The notes below the pieces were generated by a model. That model made no database searches, was not told the origin of the DNA, and saw only the letters and a program-made list of their open reading frames with translations. A program made the position numbers and the translations under genes. A DNA stretch of 64,000 nucleotides from CG2-30-58-95 sp964618215 (GTDB taxonomy: Bacteria; Chloroflexota; Anaerolineae; Anaerolineales; Villigracilaceae), in contig CAZTZE010000021.1 in the NCBI GenBank assembly GCA_964618215.1, positions 3,038-67,037 on the forward strand. Reading direction: 5' to 3'. How positions within the stretch are numbered: the stretch's first letter is position 1; each line of letters opens with the position of its first letter. Positions 8,554 through 17,442 of the stretch are shown here, one piece after another.

Positions 8554-9066
8554 TTACCAGATTTGCAGCGCGATCACCCCTGCCAGCAGCCCCAGCGCCC
8601 CACCGGCGACAACATCCGAAACGTAATGCACCCCCATCGCCACGCGCGCCAGGCTGACCAGCGGCGCCCAAATCCAGAGCAGCAGCGCCAACCAGGAGGG
8701 TCCGAGGCCGGTTGCCAGTACGGCGATAAAAATGGCGCGCGCGGCGTGCCCGGATGGGAAGGAATGTGGGTCCGTGTTACGGTACAGCGCGCCCCAGTCA
8801 CCTTCCGGCCGGCGGCGGCGGATTAAAAACTTGATCGGCAAGACGATCAAAGCCAGGGCTATGATGCTGAACAGCACGGTCGGCGCCCAGGGCTTCCAGA
8901 AGGCATCCCCGCGCCACCAGAGAAGCGCCAGACCAGCCCACCAGAACCAGGAATCCCCCGAATGAGCCAGGATAGCAGCCAAAGTCCGTAAAACGCCCGG
9001 ACGCTCGGCCACCCGTAGTTGCGCGGACAGACGAGCGTCCAGTTCAAGCAGACGGCTCGGGTTCAT
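8554..9066 (-). CDS. PAP2-family membrane phosphatase
   Basis: 170 residues with several membrane segments. The three PAP2 phosphatase motifs are visible: KFLIRRRRP (motif 1), FPSGHAAR (motif 2) and SLARVAMGVHYVSDVVAG (motif 3, catalytic His and Asp). Such enzymes dephosphorylate lipid phosphates or undecaprenyl pyrophosphate at the outer face of the cytoplasmic membrane; the substrate here is not known. It overlaps the nucleotidyltransferase gene by 4 bp (ATGA at 9063-9066) and converges on the isomerase gene. Confidence 0.85.
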   Translation of the reverse strand: MNPSRLLELDARLSAQLRVAERPGVLRTLAAILAHSGDSWFWWAGLALLWWRGDAFWKPWAPTVLFSIIALALIVLPIKFLIRRRRPEGDWGALYRNTDPHSFPSGHAARAIFIAVLATGLGPSWLALLLWIWAPLVSLARVAMGVHYVSDVVAGGALGLLAGVIALQIW

Positions 9067-9953
9067 TCGATGGTCTTCTTGGCTTTCGTTTCGACCGCTT
9101 TGGTCGCGGCTTTCTTTTGGGGTTTCTTCGCCGCCGGTTCTTTTACCGAGGAGGTCAACTTTGCAGCAGCTTTAGTCTTGCGTCGCATGGCTTTGGTCAG
9201 GTCTACGCGCAGCATCTCGAGCTGGTGCGGCTTGTCAATATCCATGCCGACCTCGGCGTACGGGCAAAGGATGCCGCGCCCGGTGATCTTCAGCCGCCTG
9301 GCGACTTTCTCGACGGCCTTCTCCAATGTCAACCGGCGCAGAAGCAGCAGGAAGAGCGTGTCGTAGCCAATCATGGCAGCCTGCTTGAGCGGGCTTTTGC
9401 GGGCGTTGGTGATCTGTTCCCATATCCCGGCCTCGCCAGCGACCAGGCTGGCGCGCGCCATGTTCATGTCACCACCGCAAACATCCATGCCCTCCAGGTG
9501 GGTGTATGTTCGCTTCGAACCAGGAAAACGCTTTTCCATGACCTCGCGCGGGATGACGTTGTAATAAACATCCTCGTCCGTTTCCATCGCCGCGTTCACT
9601 ACCCAGTCCACCATCTCACCCTTGATGGTCGGGATGTCGGAGGAGACGATCAATACGTGTTCGGCTTGTTTATTGATCTCCATGACCTTCCTGGCGCCGG
9701 CGCGGATATTGTCCAGCATCTTGCCCTGGTTGGGAATAAAGCAGAGGGGTTTCTTACAGGTAATGCCGCTTTTTTCGGTCAGACCGGTAATGACCACGTT
9801 CTCGATGGTTGTGGATTCGCTCAAGGCATCCAGCACCCACTGGATCATTGGCTTGCCTGCCAGATCCAGCATGGCCTTGGGATGGCCCTGGGTATAGGGG
9901 TAGAGAGGTTCCTCCGGGAGCGGAATTCCGCCCGCAATCACAATGGCGTCCAT
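9063..9953 (-). CDS. Nucleotidyltransferase (MobA/sugar-NTP transferase fold)
   Basis: 296 residues. The N-terminus DAIVIAGGIPLPEEPLYP is a variant of the NTP-binding GG loop; GHPKAMLDLAGKPMIQWVLDAL is the standard follow-on with the catalytic Lys. SSDIPTIKGEMVDWV carries the metal-binding Asp. The last 40 residues are a Lys/Ala-rich tail, probably disordered. It probably makes a nucleotide-activated sugar or alcohol. AAGGAGG precedes the ATG at 9953. It is coupled to the PAP2 gene, so a lipid-linked or envelope role is plausible but unproven. Confidence 0.75.
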   Translation of the reverse strand: MDAIVIAGGIPLPEEPLYPYTQGHPKAMLDLAGKPMIQWVLDALSESTTIENVVITGLTEKSGITCKKPLCFIPNQGKMLDNIRAGARKVMEINKQAEHVLIVSSDIPTIKGEMVDWVVNAAMETDEDVYYNVIPREVMEKRFPGSKRTYTHLEGMDVCGGDMNMARASLVAGEAGIWEQITNARKSPLKQAAMIGYDTLFLLLLRRLTLEKAVEKVARRLKITGRGILCPYAEVGMDIDKPHQLEMLRVDLTKAMRRKTKAAAKLTSSVKEPAAKKPQKKAATKAVETKAKKTIE

Positions 9954-10062
9954 AATTCCTCCTTCGATTTACCGCGGAAAGCGCGCACCGTCCCGGTGTC
10001 CCCGTTCGGGCCGCGAGACCCGGCCCGCCGGGGCGAGACGGCCTTCCGGGAGAGAACGCAGC

Positions 10063-10117
10063 GTTCAATTCTCATCAAAGAGAAGACTCCGCGCTCTTTG
10101 CGTTCTCTGCGGTTAAT
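10063..10117. repeat. Word-repeat patch in the spacer
   Basis: A run of CTCATCAAAGAG, CTCCGCGCTCTTTGCG and TTCTCTGCGGTTAA words upstream of the nucleotidyltransferase gene and reaching the stop of the next gene. It belongs to the same class as the TTCGCGGTTCAAAA-type words found inside cydC. Confidence 0.5.
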
Positions 10118-11021
10118 TTAATTCCTGCAACGTCGGCTCGAATTTGAGTTTATCCAGCAGTTCGTTGTATTCTTCTCGGCTCAGGGCGCGCCCCTTACCT
10201 GAGACGGCAACCAGGGCGGCTTCCATCATATTCGTGCCGAATGAGCGGCCTTCCATCACCGGCGTGGTCGTGACCAAATACCTGACGCCGCACTTGCGGA
10301 ACAGTTCCACGTCCTCTGGCGTTGTGGTGTTGGTCACCACGACCTTGCCCTGCATATCGTCCGGCATGTAGCGTTTGATGTAATGGCAATCGCCCGCCAC
10401 GAGCGTGGCCCAGCGGAAATACTTGGGGTGTTTCGGCTTGCGTTCTTCCTGCTTCTCGCCGATCGGGTAGACCCATTCGAAGGGCAAACGCCCGGCAATG
10501 GGCATCAGGATGGCAGCCAGGGTCTTGAGCTGTTTTTCGCTGTGCAGCGCGATGGGAATGCCGAGCGAAAACATCAGGTCGCCGAAGACACACTCGTAAC
10601 CTGCCGTCACGAATGAATGGGACAATCCCCAGCGGTCGGCGCCGGTCATGACGAAGACTTTCTTACCGCCGGCCTTCTCGATGTATTCGCCGAGTTTGGC
10701 CGCGACGAAGGGGGCGGCCTTGCTCTCCAGTGTGTTCTTCAGGCCGGTACCGTCCACTATGGGCGTCTGCTTGACAAAGCGCACCATCGGCTGGACCGAG
10801 TAGAGCGGATACCATTTCTTGTCCACCAGCAGGCCCAGGTCCGCGCCGCCGACGCCGAAGGCATCCACTTTGCCGTCCATTTCCTGGTACATGCGGGCGG
10901 CGGCTTCCATGTCGCCGTCGCTGCCGATACGTTCGATGCTGACCTTTTCGCCCAGCAGTGTGACCTCTACGGCCTTGTTGCGCTTGGACGAACCAAGACT
11001 GATACTGACTGCTCGTTTCAT
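10113..11021 (-). CDS. Conserved protein resembling those labelled quinate 5-dehydrogenase
   Basis: 302 residues. The opening KRAVSISLGSSKRN and the stretch GKVDAFGVGGADLGLLVD match a conserved family found in anaerobes, often carried in databases under a quinate/shikimate 5-dehydrogenase name; I do not see a clear dinucleotide-binding glycine motif and treat that name as weak. Another conserved block is VFVMTGADRWGLSHSF. The ATG at 11021 has GGAGG 7 nt upstream. It is on the same strand as the nucleotidyltransferase/PAP2 pair but separated from it by a repeat-bearing spacer. Confidence 0.55.
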   Translation of the reverse strand: MKRAVSISLGSSKRNKAVEVTLLGEKVSIERIGSDGDMEAAARMYQEMDGKVDAFGVGGADLGLLVDKKWYPLYSVQPMVRFVKQTPIVDGTGLKNTLESKAAPFVAAKLGEYIEKAGGKKVFVMTGADRWGLSHSFVTAGYECVFGDLMFSLGIPIALHSEKQLKTLAAILMPIAGRLPFEWVYPIGEKQEERKPKHPKYFRWATLVAGDCHYIKRYMPDDMQGKVVVTNTTTPEDVELFRKCGVRYLVTTTPVMEGRSFGTNMMEAALVAVSGKGRALSREEYNELLDKLKFEPTLQELN

Positions 11022-11136
11022 CAGGTATCCTCCTTCGGATGAGATTATTGTCAGTATACACCCAACTCGAATTTATGAAAATGGGGACGCTGGCGAGGTG
11101 TTACAATCAGAATAACCCCAACCCGGAGAAAATGTT

Positions 11137-11923
11137 ATGTCCCGTGCCATGTCTTTTACCATCCGCATCCTGCTGGTTCTCTTTATTCTCATTTCGGTTT
11201 ACGCCGTAATGGCCTTCCACTTCCATCTGCCCTTCCCACTGGCAATGACCCCGCTGACCACCCTGCTCGGCTTTTCCTTTGCCCTGCTGCACGCCTCCCA
11301 ACGGAACGGCTGGAAGCGCACCCTGCTCCTGCTCGGCCTGACCTTCGTCGTCAGCCTGACTTTCGAGAGCGTGGGCGTAGCGACCGGTCTCATCTACGGC
11401 CCATACCATTACAACGACAGGCTCGGCCCGCTCTTCCTCGGACTGGTGCCGTTCCTCATTCCCATTGCCTGGTTTATGATGATATACCCCTCGCTGGTGA
11501 TGGCCGAACGGCTGGTTTCCGTAAAAACATTCTGGATACGCGCCCTGGCCGCATCAGCCGTCGGCGGGTTGATCATGACCGCCTGGGACATAGTGATGGA
11601 CCCGGTCATGGTCGCGGGCGGTCACTGGATTTGGGAAGTGGACGGGGCTTTCTTCGGCATCCCCCTGCAAAATTTCTGGGGCTGGTGGCTGACGACGTTC
11701 TCCACCTTTGCCTTATATTTTCTCCTGGCCCGTCCGCAACCGGACTCCGCCCGGGCAGGCATCCGTTTCGACAGGCTGGCAATCACCCTTTACGCGGTCA
11801 CCGGCCTGGCCGAGGTGCTCGGCGCCTGGCTCGGCGGACTGGGCGGGCCCGGCGCTGGCCGGCTTCTTCGCCATGACGCCCTGGGTGGTGATGGCGTTCC
11901 TGAAGGATGAGAAAAGTGTGTGA
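11137..11923 (+). pseudogene. Carotenoid-biosynthesis-type membrane protein, frameshifted near the 3' end
   Basis: About seven membrane segments, with FESVGVATGLIYGPYHYND and AWDIVMDPVMVAGGHWIWE typical of the CruF-like carotenoid 1',2'-hydratase family (DUF422). Read straight, the last 25 or so residues are basic, not membrane-like, and stop at 11910. One frame over, the same DNA reads PALAGFFAMTPWVVMAFLKDE and stops at 11923, which is the expected membrane C-terminus. A single extra G in the GGGCGGGCCC run near 11845-11855 explains the shift. It may be a sequencing error or a true mutation. GGAGAA precedes the ATG. Confidence 0.7.
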
Positions 11924-12550
11924 CTAAAGCGCCCTCGCCAGCAACTCCGCCAGTATCTTACCAGAACTCTCCTCGACCACTGCGTGCAGCGACTGGCCGT
12001 GCGCGTCCATGGTCACCACGGCGGGGAAATCCTTGACCTCGATGACCCACAAGGCCTCCGGTACGCCGAAATCCAGCTTGTAGACATCCAAAACTTTAGT
12101 CACCGATTGCGCGATATACGAAGCCGCGCCGCCGATGGCGTGGAAGTAAACGAACGGCGCTTCCTGGCAGCCTTTCAGTGTCTTCGCCCCCATGCCGCCC
12201 TTGCCGATCACGCCTTTGATGTCGAAGTGCTTCATCACATCCGCTTGGTAAGGCTCCTCGCGGATGCTGGTCGTTGGCCCGGCGGCAACAAATTTGTACC
12301 CTTTGGCCTCCATGCCTGAAACGACCGGCCCGCAGTGATAGATTACGCCGCCTGCCAGCAGCGGTTTGAGCGCCTCATAGACTTCCAGGTCATCTCCTTG
12401 CGGCTGGCGCGACTTCTTGATAAAGGTCTCGACCAGCCACTTGTGGACGGTATCCCGCCCGGTGACCATGACGCCGGTCAGCGCCACCGGCTCGCCGACC
12501 TTCAGGCTGCGGATGGTTTCATCGCTCATTGGAATGGTAACTTCACGCAT
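11924..12550 (-). CDS. Fumarate hydratase / L(+)-tartrate dehydratase, beta subunit
   Basis: 208 residues, the swivelling C-terminal domain of class I fumarases as a separate subunit: GVMVTGRDTVHKWLVE, GPVVSGMEAKGYKF, GPTTSIREEPYQAD and GKGGMGAKTL. With the alpha subunit encoded just upstream it forms an oxygen-sensitive 4Fe-4S hydratase acting on fumarate/malate or tartrate; which one is not decided by sequence. The second in-frame ATG (12550) is used because GAGGAG sits upstream of it. The gene is exactly adjacent to the end of the converging carotenoid gene. Confidence 0.88.
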   Translation of the reverse strand: MREVTIPMSDETIRSLKVGEPVALTGVMVTGRDTVHKWLVETFIKKSRQPQGDDLEVYEALKPLLAGGVIYHCGPVVSGMEAKGYKFVAAGPTTSIREEPYQADVMKHFDIKGVIGKGGMGAKTLKGCQEAPFVYFHAIGGAASYIAQSVTKVLDVYKLDFGVPEALWVIEVKDFPAVVTMDAHGQSLHAVVEESSGKILAELLARAL

Positions 12551-12561
12551 CGTTTTCTCCT

Positions 12562-12619
12562 CACGCATTACGCGGTACGTACTACGCAGTACGTACTACA
12601 TATTTCGTATTGCGTAATC
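12562..12619. repeat. TACGTACTACG word repeats between fumarase subunit genes
   Basis: Imperfect repeats of CGCATTACGC, GGTACGTACTACG and CAGTACGTACTACA, then TTCGTATTGCGTAAT, fill the spacer between the two fumarase genes. Confidence 0.7.
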
Positions 12620-13492
12620 CTAATCGTAAGAGACTTCCTCGCCGCGCACGGTCATCTTCCGCCGCCGGTAGGCCCAGCACATATAAGATACTGAAACAAA
12701 GTAACTGGCCGGCAGCCGCGACAGGCCGGTGATCTTGGTATCCAGCACGGTCGTCTGGCCGCCGAAGCCCATCGGGCCGATGCCCAGGGTGTTGGCTTCC
12801 TCGGTCAGTTGAGTTTCCAGCGCGGCCAGTTTCGGGTCCGGGTTGGCCTGGCCCATCTTTTGGTACAGGATTTCCTTGGAGGCCAGGTAACCGGAGCCGC
12901 GGTCGCCACCGATGGCAACACCGAGAATCCCCGGTGCGCAGCCCTGACCCTGGGCCTTGTGCACCGCGTCCAGCACAACTTTGCGCACCCCGGCCAGGTC
13001 GCGCCCCGCGCCGACCCGGCTATCCGGCAGCGAATACTGCGCGCCGACGTTCTCGCAGCCGCCGCCCTTGAGCATTAACTCAATGGTCAGTTCGTCACCT
13101 TCGACTTCATCGAAGTGGATGTAAGGGAAATCATCGCCGCCCAGGTTATTGCCGCTGTTCTTGTCGTAGATGGCGTCCACGGCATTGGGACGCATGTACG
13201 AGCGTTTGGTGGCTTCGGCCAGCGCCGTGCGGATTTGTGCGCGCAGTTTGCGCGTGCTCCAGCCTTCGGGATGTTTGACGTAGAAAATCGGCGTGCCGGT
13301 ATCCTGGCAGATGGGTGTGGAGTTCTGGCGCGAAAGTTCTACGTTTTTGAGGATGGTTTCCAGCGCGCCGCGCGCCGCCGAGCCAGGGGCTTCTTTTCCC
13401 ACCGACTCGCGCAGCGACTTTTCCACATCCGCCGGCAGGTCCGAAGAGCTGCGGCGGATCAGTTCAAGGATTTCGTCCGTCAAGTCTCGCAT
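12620..13492 (-). CDS. Fumarate hydratase / L(+)-tartrate dehydratase, alpha subunit
   Basis: 290 residues, the catalytic Fe-S subunit of two-subunit class I fumarase. The cluster cysteines appear in PICQDTGTPIF, GGCENVG and GCAPGILGVAIGGDRGSG. It acts in the cytosol in the TCA cycle or tartrate breakdown. The ATG at 13492 follows GGAGG; an earlier in-frame ATG at 13540 would reach into the divergent cydD promoter region and is less likely. Followed by the beta subunit gene on the same strand. Confidence 0.9.
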   Translation of the reverse strand: MRDLTDEILELIRRSSSDLPADVEKSLRESVGKEAPGSAARGALETILKNVELSRQNSTPICQDTGTPIFYVKHPEGWSTRKLRAQIRTALAEATKRSYMRPNAVDAIYDKNSGNNLGGDDFPYIHFDEVEGDELTIELMLKGGGCENVGAQYSLPDSRVGAGRDLAGVRKVVLDAVHKAQGQGCAPGILGVAIGGDRGSGYLASKEILYQKMGQANPDPKLAALETQLTEEANTLGIGPMGFGGQTTVLDTKITGLSRLPASYFVSVSYMCWAYRRRKMTVRGEEVSYD

Positions 13493-13541
13493 GATGCCTC
13501 CATGACAATTGGATTTGATGCTTACGATCAAATTATACACT

Positions 13542-13547
13542 TATAAT
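13542..13547 (+). promoter_or_regulatory. TATAAT -10 box ending 6 nt before the cydD ATG
   Basis: A perfect TATAAT at 13542-13547; the ATG at 13554 coincides with the expected transcription start. No Shine-Dalgarno sequence is visible and no -35 at standard spacing. Confidence 0.45.
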
Positions 13548-13553
13548 TGTTAC

Positions 13554-15326
13554 ATGTTCCATCGCCTCCTCAACCTGGCGCGCTCGCGCCGCCTGGCTCT
13601 CGCCTTGACCATCCTGCTCGGCTGGGCGGGTGGGCTGCTGGTCATTTTGCAGGCCTGGTTCCTCAGCCGGGTCGTGGAGGGTGTCTTCCTCGGCAAGCAG
13701 ACTCTCACTTCCGTTTTCCCCATTCTCGAAATCCTGTTGGTCATCATCCTGCTGCGCGCTGCCAGTCTGTGGGGCGCGGAACTCTCCGCCAACGCAATCG
13801 CCCTGCGCGTTAAATCCGACTTGCGCGCCCGGCTGATGAAACATCTCGCCGCTCTCGGCCCGGCCTTCACCCAGGGGGAAAAGACCGGCGAACTGGCCGC
13901 CGCTGCCATCGAAGGCGTGGAAGCGCTGGACGCCTACTTCAGCCAGTACTTGCCGCAGGTCGCGCTGGCAGCCTTCATTCCGCTCTCGATCCTGCTGCTC
14001 GTCTTTCCACTCGACCCGCTGACCGGCGTGGTCTTCCTGCTCACCGCGCCGCTCATCCCGCTCTTTATGTACCTGATCGGCAAGAACGCCGAGGCGCTGA
14101 CCCAACGCCAGTGGGAGACTCTCAGCCGCCTTTCGGCTTACCTGCTGGATATGCTTCAAGGGCTGACCACGCTGAAGCTGCTCGGCCAGTCGCGTAACCA
14201 AGCCGGCAATATCCAGCAGGCCAGCAATCGCTTCCGCGACGTGACCCTGAGCGTGCTGCGCGTCACCTTCCTCTCGGCCCTGGCGCTGGAACTGCTTTCT
14301 ACTCTCAGCACCGCCGTGGTTGCCGTGGAGATCGGCCTGCGGCTGCTCTATGCGCGCATGACCTTCCAGCAGGCGCTTTTCATCCTCGTCCTGGCCCCGG
14401 ATTTTTATCTACCCCTGCGCCTGCTGGGACTGCGCTTTCACGCCGGCATGTCAGGCATCGCTGCCGCGCGGCGCATCTTCGAGATCCTGGATACACCTGC
14501 TTCGCGTTTGCATGTTTACAAGTCTCCACGTTATCACGTTGCAGCTTCTAAACGTGTCAACGTTTCAACGTGCAACGTGCAAACGTGCAACATTTCTTTC
14601 TCTAACGTCTCGTACGCCTACCCGACCCGTGACCTGCCTGCCCTGCAGAATGTTTCCTTCGACATCCACGCCGGCCAACGCACTGCCCTGGTCGGCGCGA
14701 CCGGCGCGGGCAAGAGTACCCTCGCCAGCTTGCTGCTACGTTTCATCGAGCCAAGCGCGGGCAAGATCCGCGTGGATGGCCTCCCTCTGGCCGCCATCCC
14801 GCCCGAAGACTGGCGCGCCCAGATCGCCTGGGTGCCGCAGATGCCCTATCTCTTCAACGATACCCTGGCTGCCAACTTGCGCCTGGCAAAACCAGAAGCA
14901 AGCGACGACGAGTTGATACGTGCTTGCCAGCGCGCTGACCTGCACGAGTTCATCCTGTCCCTGCCGGAGGGGTACGGGACGCGGATCGGGGAGCGCGGCG
15001 CGCGTCTAAGCGGCGGACAGGCCCAACGTCTGGCCCTGGCACGCGCCTTCCTGCGCGACGCGCCTTTCCTAATCCTGGACGAACCCACCTCCAGTCTCGA
15101 CCCGGCCCAGGAGTCGCGTCTTAACCAGGCCGTCCACGAGCTGATGCGCGGGCGCACCACGCTGGTCATCGCCCACCGCCTGAGCACCGTCTATCAGGCC
15201 GAGCAGATCGTCGTGCTGGATTCAGGCCGCCTCGCCGAAACCGGTCAACACGCCAACCTGCTCCAACGCAACGGCCCCTACGCCAAACTGGTCACTGCTC
15301 ACTGCTCACTGATTAATGATTACTGA
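13554..15326 (+). CDS. cydD: CydD-like ABC exporter subunit
   Basis: 590 residues. The N-terminal half has six membrane segments. The nucleotide-binding domain has Walker A GATGAGKST near residue 381, signature LSGGQAQRLALARA and Walker B FLILDEPTSSLD. In the CydDC exporter this subunit helps export cysteine/glutathione for periplasmic redox balance and cytochrome bd assembly; no cydAB is in the window. Residues about 319-346, joining membrane and ATPase domains, are coded by AACGTG-type word repeats, and the last dozen residues by ACTGCTCACTG words. The start at 13554 is preferred because 13509 would translate the promoter. Confidence 0.82.
   Translation: MFHRLLNLARSRRLALALTILLGWAGGLLVILQAWFLSRVVEGVFLGKQTLTSVFPILEILLVIILLRAASLWGAELSANAIALRVKSDLRARLMKHLAALGPAFTQGEKTGELAAAAIEGVEALDAYFSQYLPQVALAAFIPLSILLLVFPLDPLTGVVFLLTAPLIPLFMYLIGKNAEALTQRQWETLSRLSAYLLDMLQGLTTLKLLGQSRNQAGNIQQASNRFRDVTLSVLRVTFLSALALELLSTLSTAVVAVEIGLRLLYARMTFQQALFILVLAPDFYLPLRLLGLRFHAGMSGIAAARRIFEILDTPASRLHVYKSPRYHVAASKRVNVSTCNVQTCNISFSNVSYAYPTRDLPALQNVSFDIHAGQRTALVGATGAGKSTLASLLLRFIEPSAGKIRVDGLPLAAIPPEDWRAQIAWVPQMPYLFNDTLAANLRLAKPEASDDELIRACQRADLHEFILSLPEGYGTRIGERGARLSGGQAQRLALARAFLRDAPFLILDEPTSSLDPAQESRLNQAVHELMRGRTTLVIAHRLSTVYQAEQIVVLDSGRLAETGQHANLLQRNGPYAKLVTAHCSLINDY
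14506..14595 (+). repeat. In-frame AACGTGCAACGT word repeats within cydD
   Basis: Repeats of the kind CACGTTATCACGTTGCAG, AAACGTGTCAACGTTTC and AACGTGCAACGTGCAAACGTGCAAC. They encode the linker between the membrane and ATPase domains, a place that tolerates added length. Confidence 0.85.
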
Positions 15327-15345
15327 TCACTGATTACTGATGACT
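15288..15345 (+). repeat. TCACTG/GATTACTG words across the cydD-cydC junction
   Basis: ACTGCTCACTGCTCACTGA followed by TTAATGATTACTGATCACTG and TTACTGATGAC. They encode the cydD C-terminus, its stop, the 13-nt spacer and touch the cydC start. The same words recur between the tRNA-Ala genes and inside leuS. Confidence 0.85.
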
Positions 15346-17412
15346 ACCCTCCGACGCCTCCTCTCTTTCATAATTCCCTCCTGGCGCTGGGTGCTGGCCG
15401 CCACCGCACTCGGCGCGCTGACGGTCGGCGCGGGCATCGGGCTGCTCGCCACCTCCGCCTATCTCATCTCCGCCGCCGCGCTGCACCCGTCCATCGCCGA
15501 GTTGCAAATCGCCATCGTTGGCGTGCGCTTCTTCGGCATCTCGCGCGGCGTCTTCCGCTACCTCGAGCGCCTGACCTCCCACAGTGCCACCTTCCGCCTG
15601 CTGGGGCGCCTCCGCGTTTGGTTCTACCGCGCCGTTGAGCCGCTCGCCCCGGCGCGACTGATCGGCCAGCGCAGCGGCGACCTGCTCTCTCGCGCCATCG
15701 CCGACATCGAGACGCTGGAGAACTTCTACGTGCGCGTCCTGGCCCCGCCGCTGGTGGCTGTGTTTGTGATCGTGGGAATGTCGCTCTTTATGCGCGCCTT
15801 CGACCCGCGGCTGGCGGCCGTCCTCCTGGCCTTTCTTCTCCTGATCGGCCTCGGGCTCACCTCCCTGACCCTGGGCTTGGGGCGCGCTCCCGGGCGGACC
15901 CTGGTCGAGAGCCGCGCCCGTTTGCGCGCCGACCTGGTGGACGGACTCCAGGGCCTGCCCGATCTGCTGGCCTACGCTGGGGTCGAAGCCCATTTGCGCC
16001 GCGTACAATCCGCTGAAACCGACCTGCACCGCGCCCAGCGCAAGATGGCGCATATCAGCAGTTTGCAGAGCGCCTTGAACAACCTGCTGACCAACCTGGG
16101 CGTCTGGCTGGTGCTTATCCTGGCGATCATGCTGGTCAGCGCCGGGACGATTGACGGCGTTTACCTGGCTGTCATCGCCCTGGCAGCCATGGCCAGCTTC
16201 GAGGCCGTGCAGGGACTGCCACAGGCTTCACAATTTCTCGAATCCAACCTGCAAGCCGCCCGGCGCTTGTTTGAGATTACGGACGCCGCGCCTGCGGTAA
16301 TTGACCCTCCCGCGCCGCTTTCCCTGCCGCGCGATCTTGCCATCTCGGTGCGCGGCCTGTGTTTTGCTTATCCTGCCTCTCTCTCTGAAGGACTTGAAGG
16401 CGGACAGTCGGCAAAGTCTCACCGCGAAGACGCGACACTTGCACCTGCGCTGCGCGCAAGCGCAAGTGCAGGTGAGAACGCAAAGCATAAGGCAATACCG
16501 CAAAACTCACTTTGTCACCCCTTCACTCCGTTCAGGGGAGGCTCTGAGGAAGCGTTCTTCAGCGACCGAAGGGTCTCCCGTTGTGGAGGGGATTCTTCGG
16601 GCAAAGTACGCCCTCAGAATGACAAGGAAGAGGCAGGTCTCCCGCCAAGGTTTTCACTCTCGAGTGACTTTTGCGGTATTGCGAATAAGGATAAATCTTC
16701 GCGCCCTTTGTGGCTTCGCGGTTCAAAACATCAACTTAAAAATATCACTTTCGATCTGCCGGTCGGCAAACATCTCGTCATCCTCGGGCCGAGCGGAGCT
16801 GGGAAGTCCACGCTGGTCAACCTGCTGCTGCGCTTCTGGGATTATGACGAAGGGGAGATCATTCTCGGCAGCCAGGACATCCGTCAATATCAGCAGGAGG
16901 ATATCCGCCGCTGTTTCAGCGTAGTTTCGCAGAGCACCTATCTCTTCAACGACACCCTGGCCGCCAACCTGCGCCTGGCAAAACCCGATGCAACTGACGA
17001 CGAGCTGACCCACGCCGTCGAGCAAGCGCAACTAAGCGCCTTCGTCGCCTCCCTGCCGCAGGGACTGCTCACCTTCGTTGGCGAGTACGGCTGGCAACTC
17101 AGCGGCGGCGAGCGCCAGCGTCTGGCCATTGCGCGCGCCCTGCTGAAAAATGCCCCCATCTTCATCTTCGACGAACCCACCGCCAATCTGGATACTGTCA
17201 CTGAACGGCAGATCATCGAGACATTGCATGGCCTCATGAAAGGCCATACTGTGCTATGGATTACGCACCGCATGGTTGGCATGGAGAGGATGGACGAGAT
17301 TCTGGTCATGGATCAAGGCCGCATCCTCCAGCGCGGAACGCACGCGGAGCTGGTCAAGAGCGAGAGGCTCTACCGGCAGATGTGGGAAATCCAGAACCAG
17401 GCAATCTGGTAA
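15340..17412 (+). CDS. cydC: CydC-like ABC exporter subunit with a 120-residue in-frame insertion
   Basis: 690 residues, about 120 longer than usual for CydC. Membrane domain residues 1-310; the ATPase domain begins with LAISVRGLCFAYPA. It is then interrupted at about residues 346-465 by repeat-coded sequence and resumes with LKNITFDLPVGKHLVIL, Walker A GPSGAGKST near 483, signature LSGGERQRLAIARA and Walker B FIFDEPTANLD. The insertion lies in the loop after the first ATPase strand where ABC proteins vary, so function may survive. It follows cydD by 13 nt and should form the heterodimer with it. Confidence 0.82.
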   Translation: MTTLRRLLSFIIPSWRWVLAATALGALTVGAGIGLLATSAYLISAAALHPSIAELQIAIVGVRFFGISRGVFRYLERLTSHSATFRLLGRLRVWFYRAVEPLAPARLIGQRSGDLLSRAIADIETLENFYVRVLAPPLVAVFVIVGMSLFMRAFDPRLAAVLLAFLLLIGLGLTSLTLGLGRAPGRTLVESRARLRADLVDGLQGLPDLLAYAGVEAHLRRVQSAETDLHRAQRKMAHISSLQSALNNLLTNLGVWLVLILAIMLVSAGTIDGVYLAVIALAAMASFEAVQGLPQASQFLESNLQAARRLFEITDAAPAVIDPPAPLSLPRDLAISVRGLCFAYPASLSEGLEGGQSAKSHREDATLAPALRASASAGENAKHKAIPQNSLCHPFTPFRGGSEEAFFSDRRVSRCGGDSSGKVRPQNDKEEAGLPPRFSLSSDFCGIANKDKSSRPLWLRGSKHQLKNITFDLPVGKHLVILGPSGAGKSTLVNLLLRFWDYDEGEIILGSQDIRQYQQEDIRRCFSVVSQSTYLFNDTLAANLRLAKPDATDDELTHAVEQAQLSAFVASLPQGLLTFVGEYGWQLSGGERQRLAIARALLKNAPIFIFDEPTANLDTVTERQIIETLHGLMKGHTVLWITHRMVGMERMDEILVMDQGRILQRGTHAELVKSERLYRQMWEIQNQAIW
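16376..16745 (+). repeat. Mosaic of repeat words inside cydC
   Basis: About 360 bp made of several words: ACTTGCACCTGCG / GCAAGTGCAGGT, TCTGAGGAAGCGTTCTTCAG, GGGGATTCTTCGGGCAAAG with CCTCAGAATGAC, and CTTCGCGCCCTTTGTGGC followed by TTCGCGGTTCAAAAC. Words of the CCTCAGAATGAC and TTCGCGGTTC type are familiar as intergenic repeats in many bacterial genomes; here they are read through in frame. Confidence 0.8.
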
Positions 17413-17442
17413 GATACGCTGCCTACTTCAACCAGCGTATTT

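Noticed and set aside
9117..10121. A long plus-strand frame opposite the nucleotidyltransferase gene
   Set aside because: It is the antisense shadow of a gene with clear motifs and a good ribosome site.
10113..11021. Firm annotation as quinate/shikimate 5-dehydrogenase
   Set aside because: The family name is familiar, but a clear NAD(P)-binding glycine motif is not visible, so it is kept as a low-confidence label.
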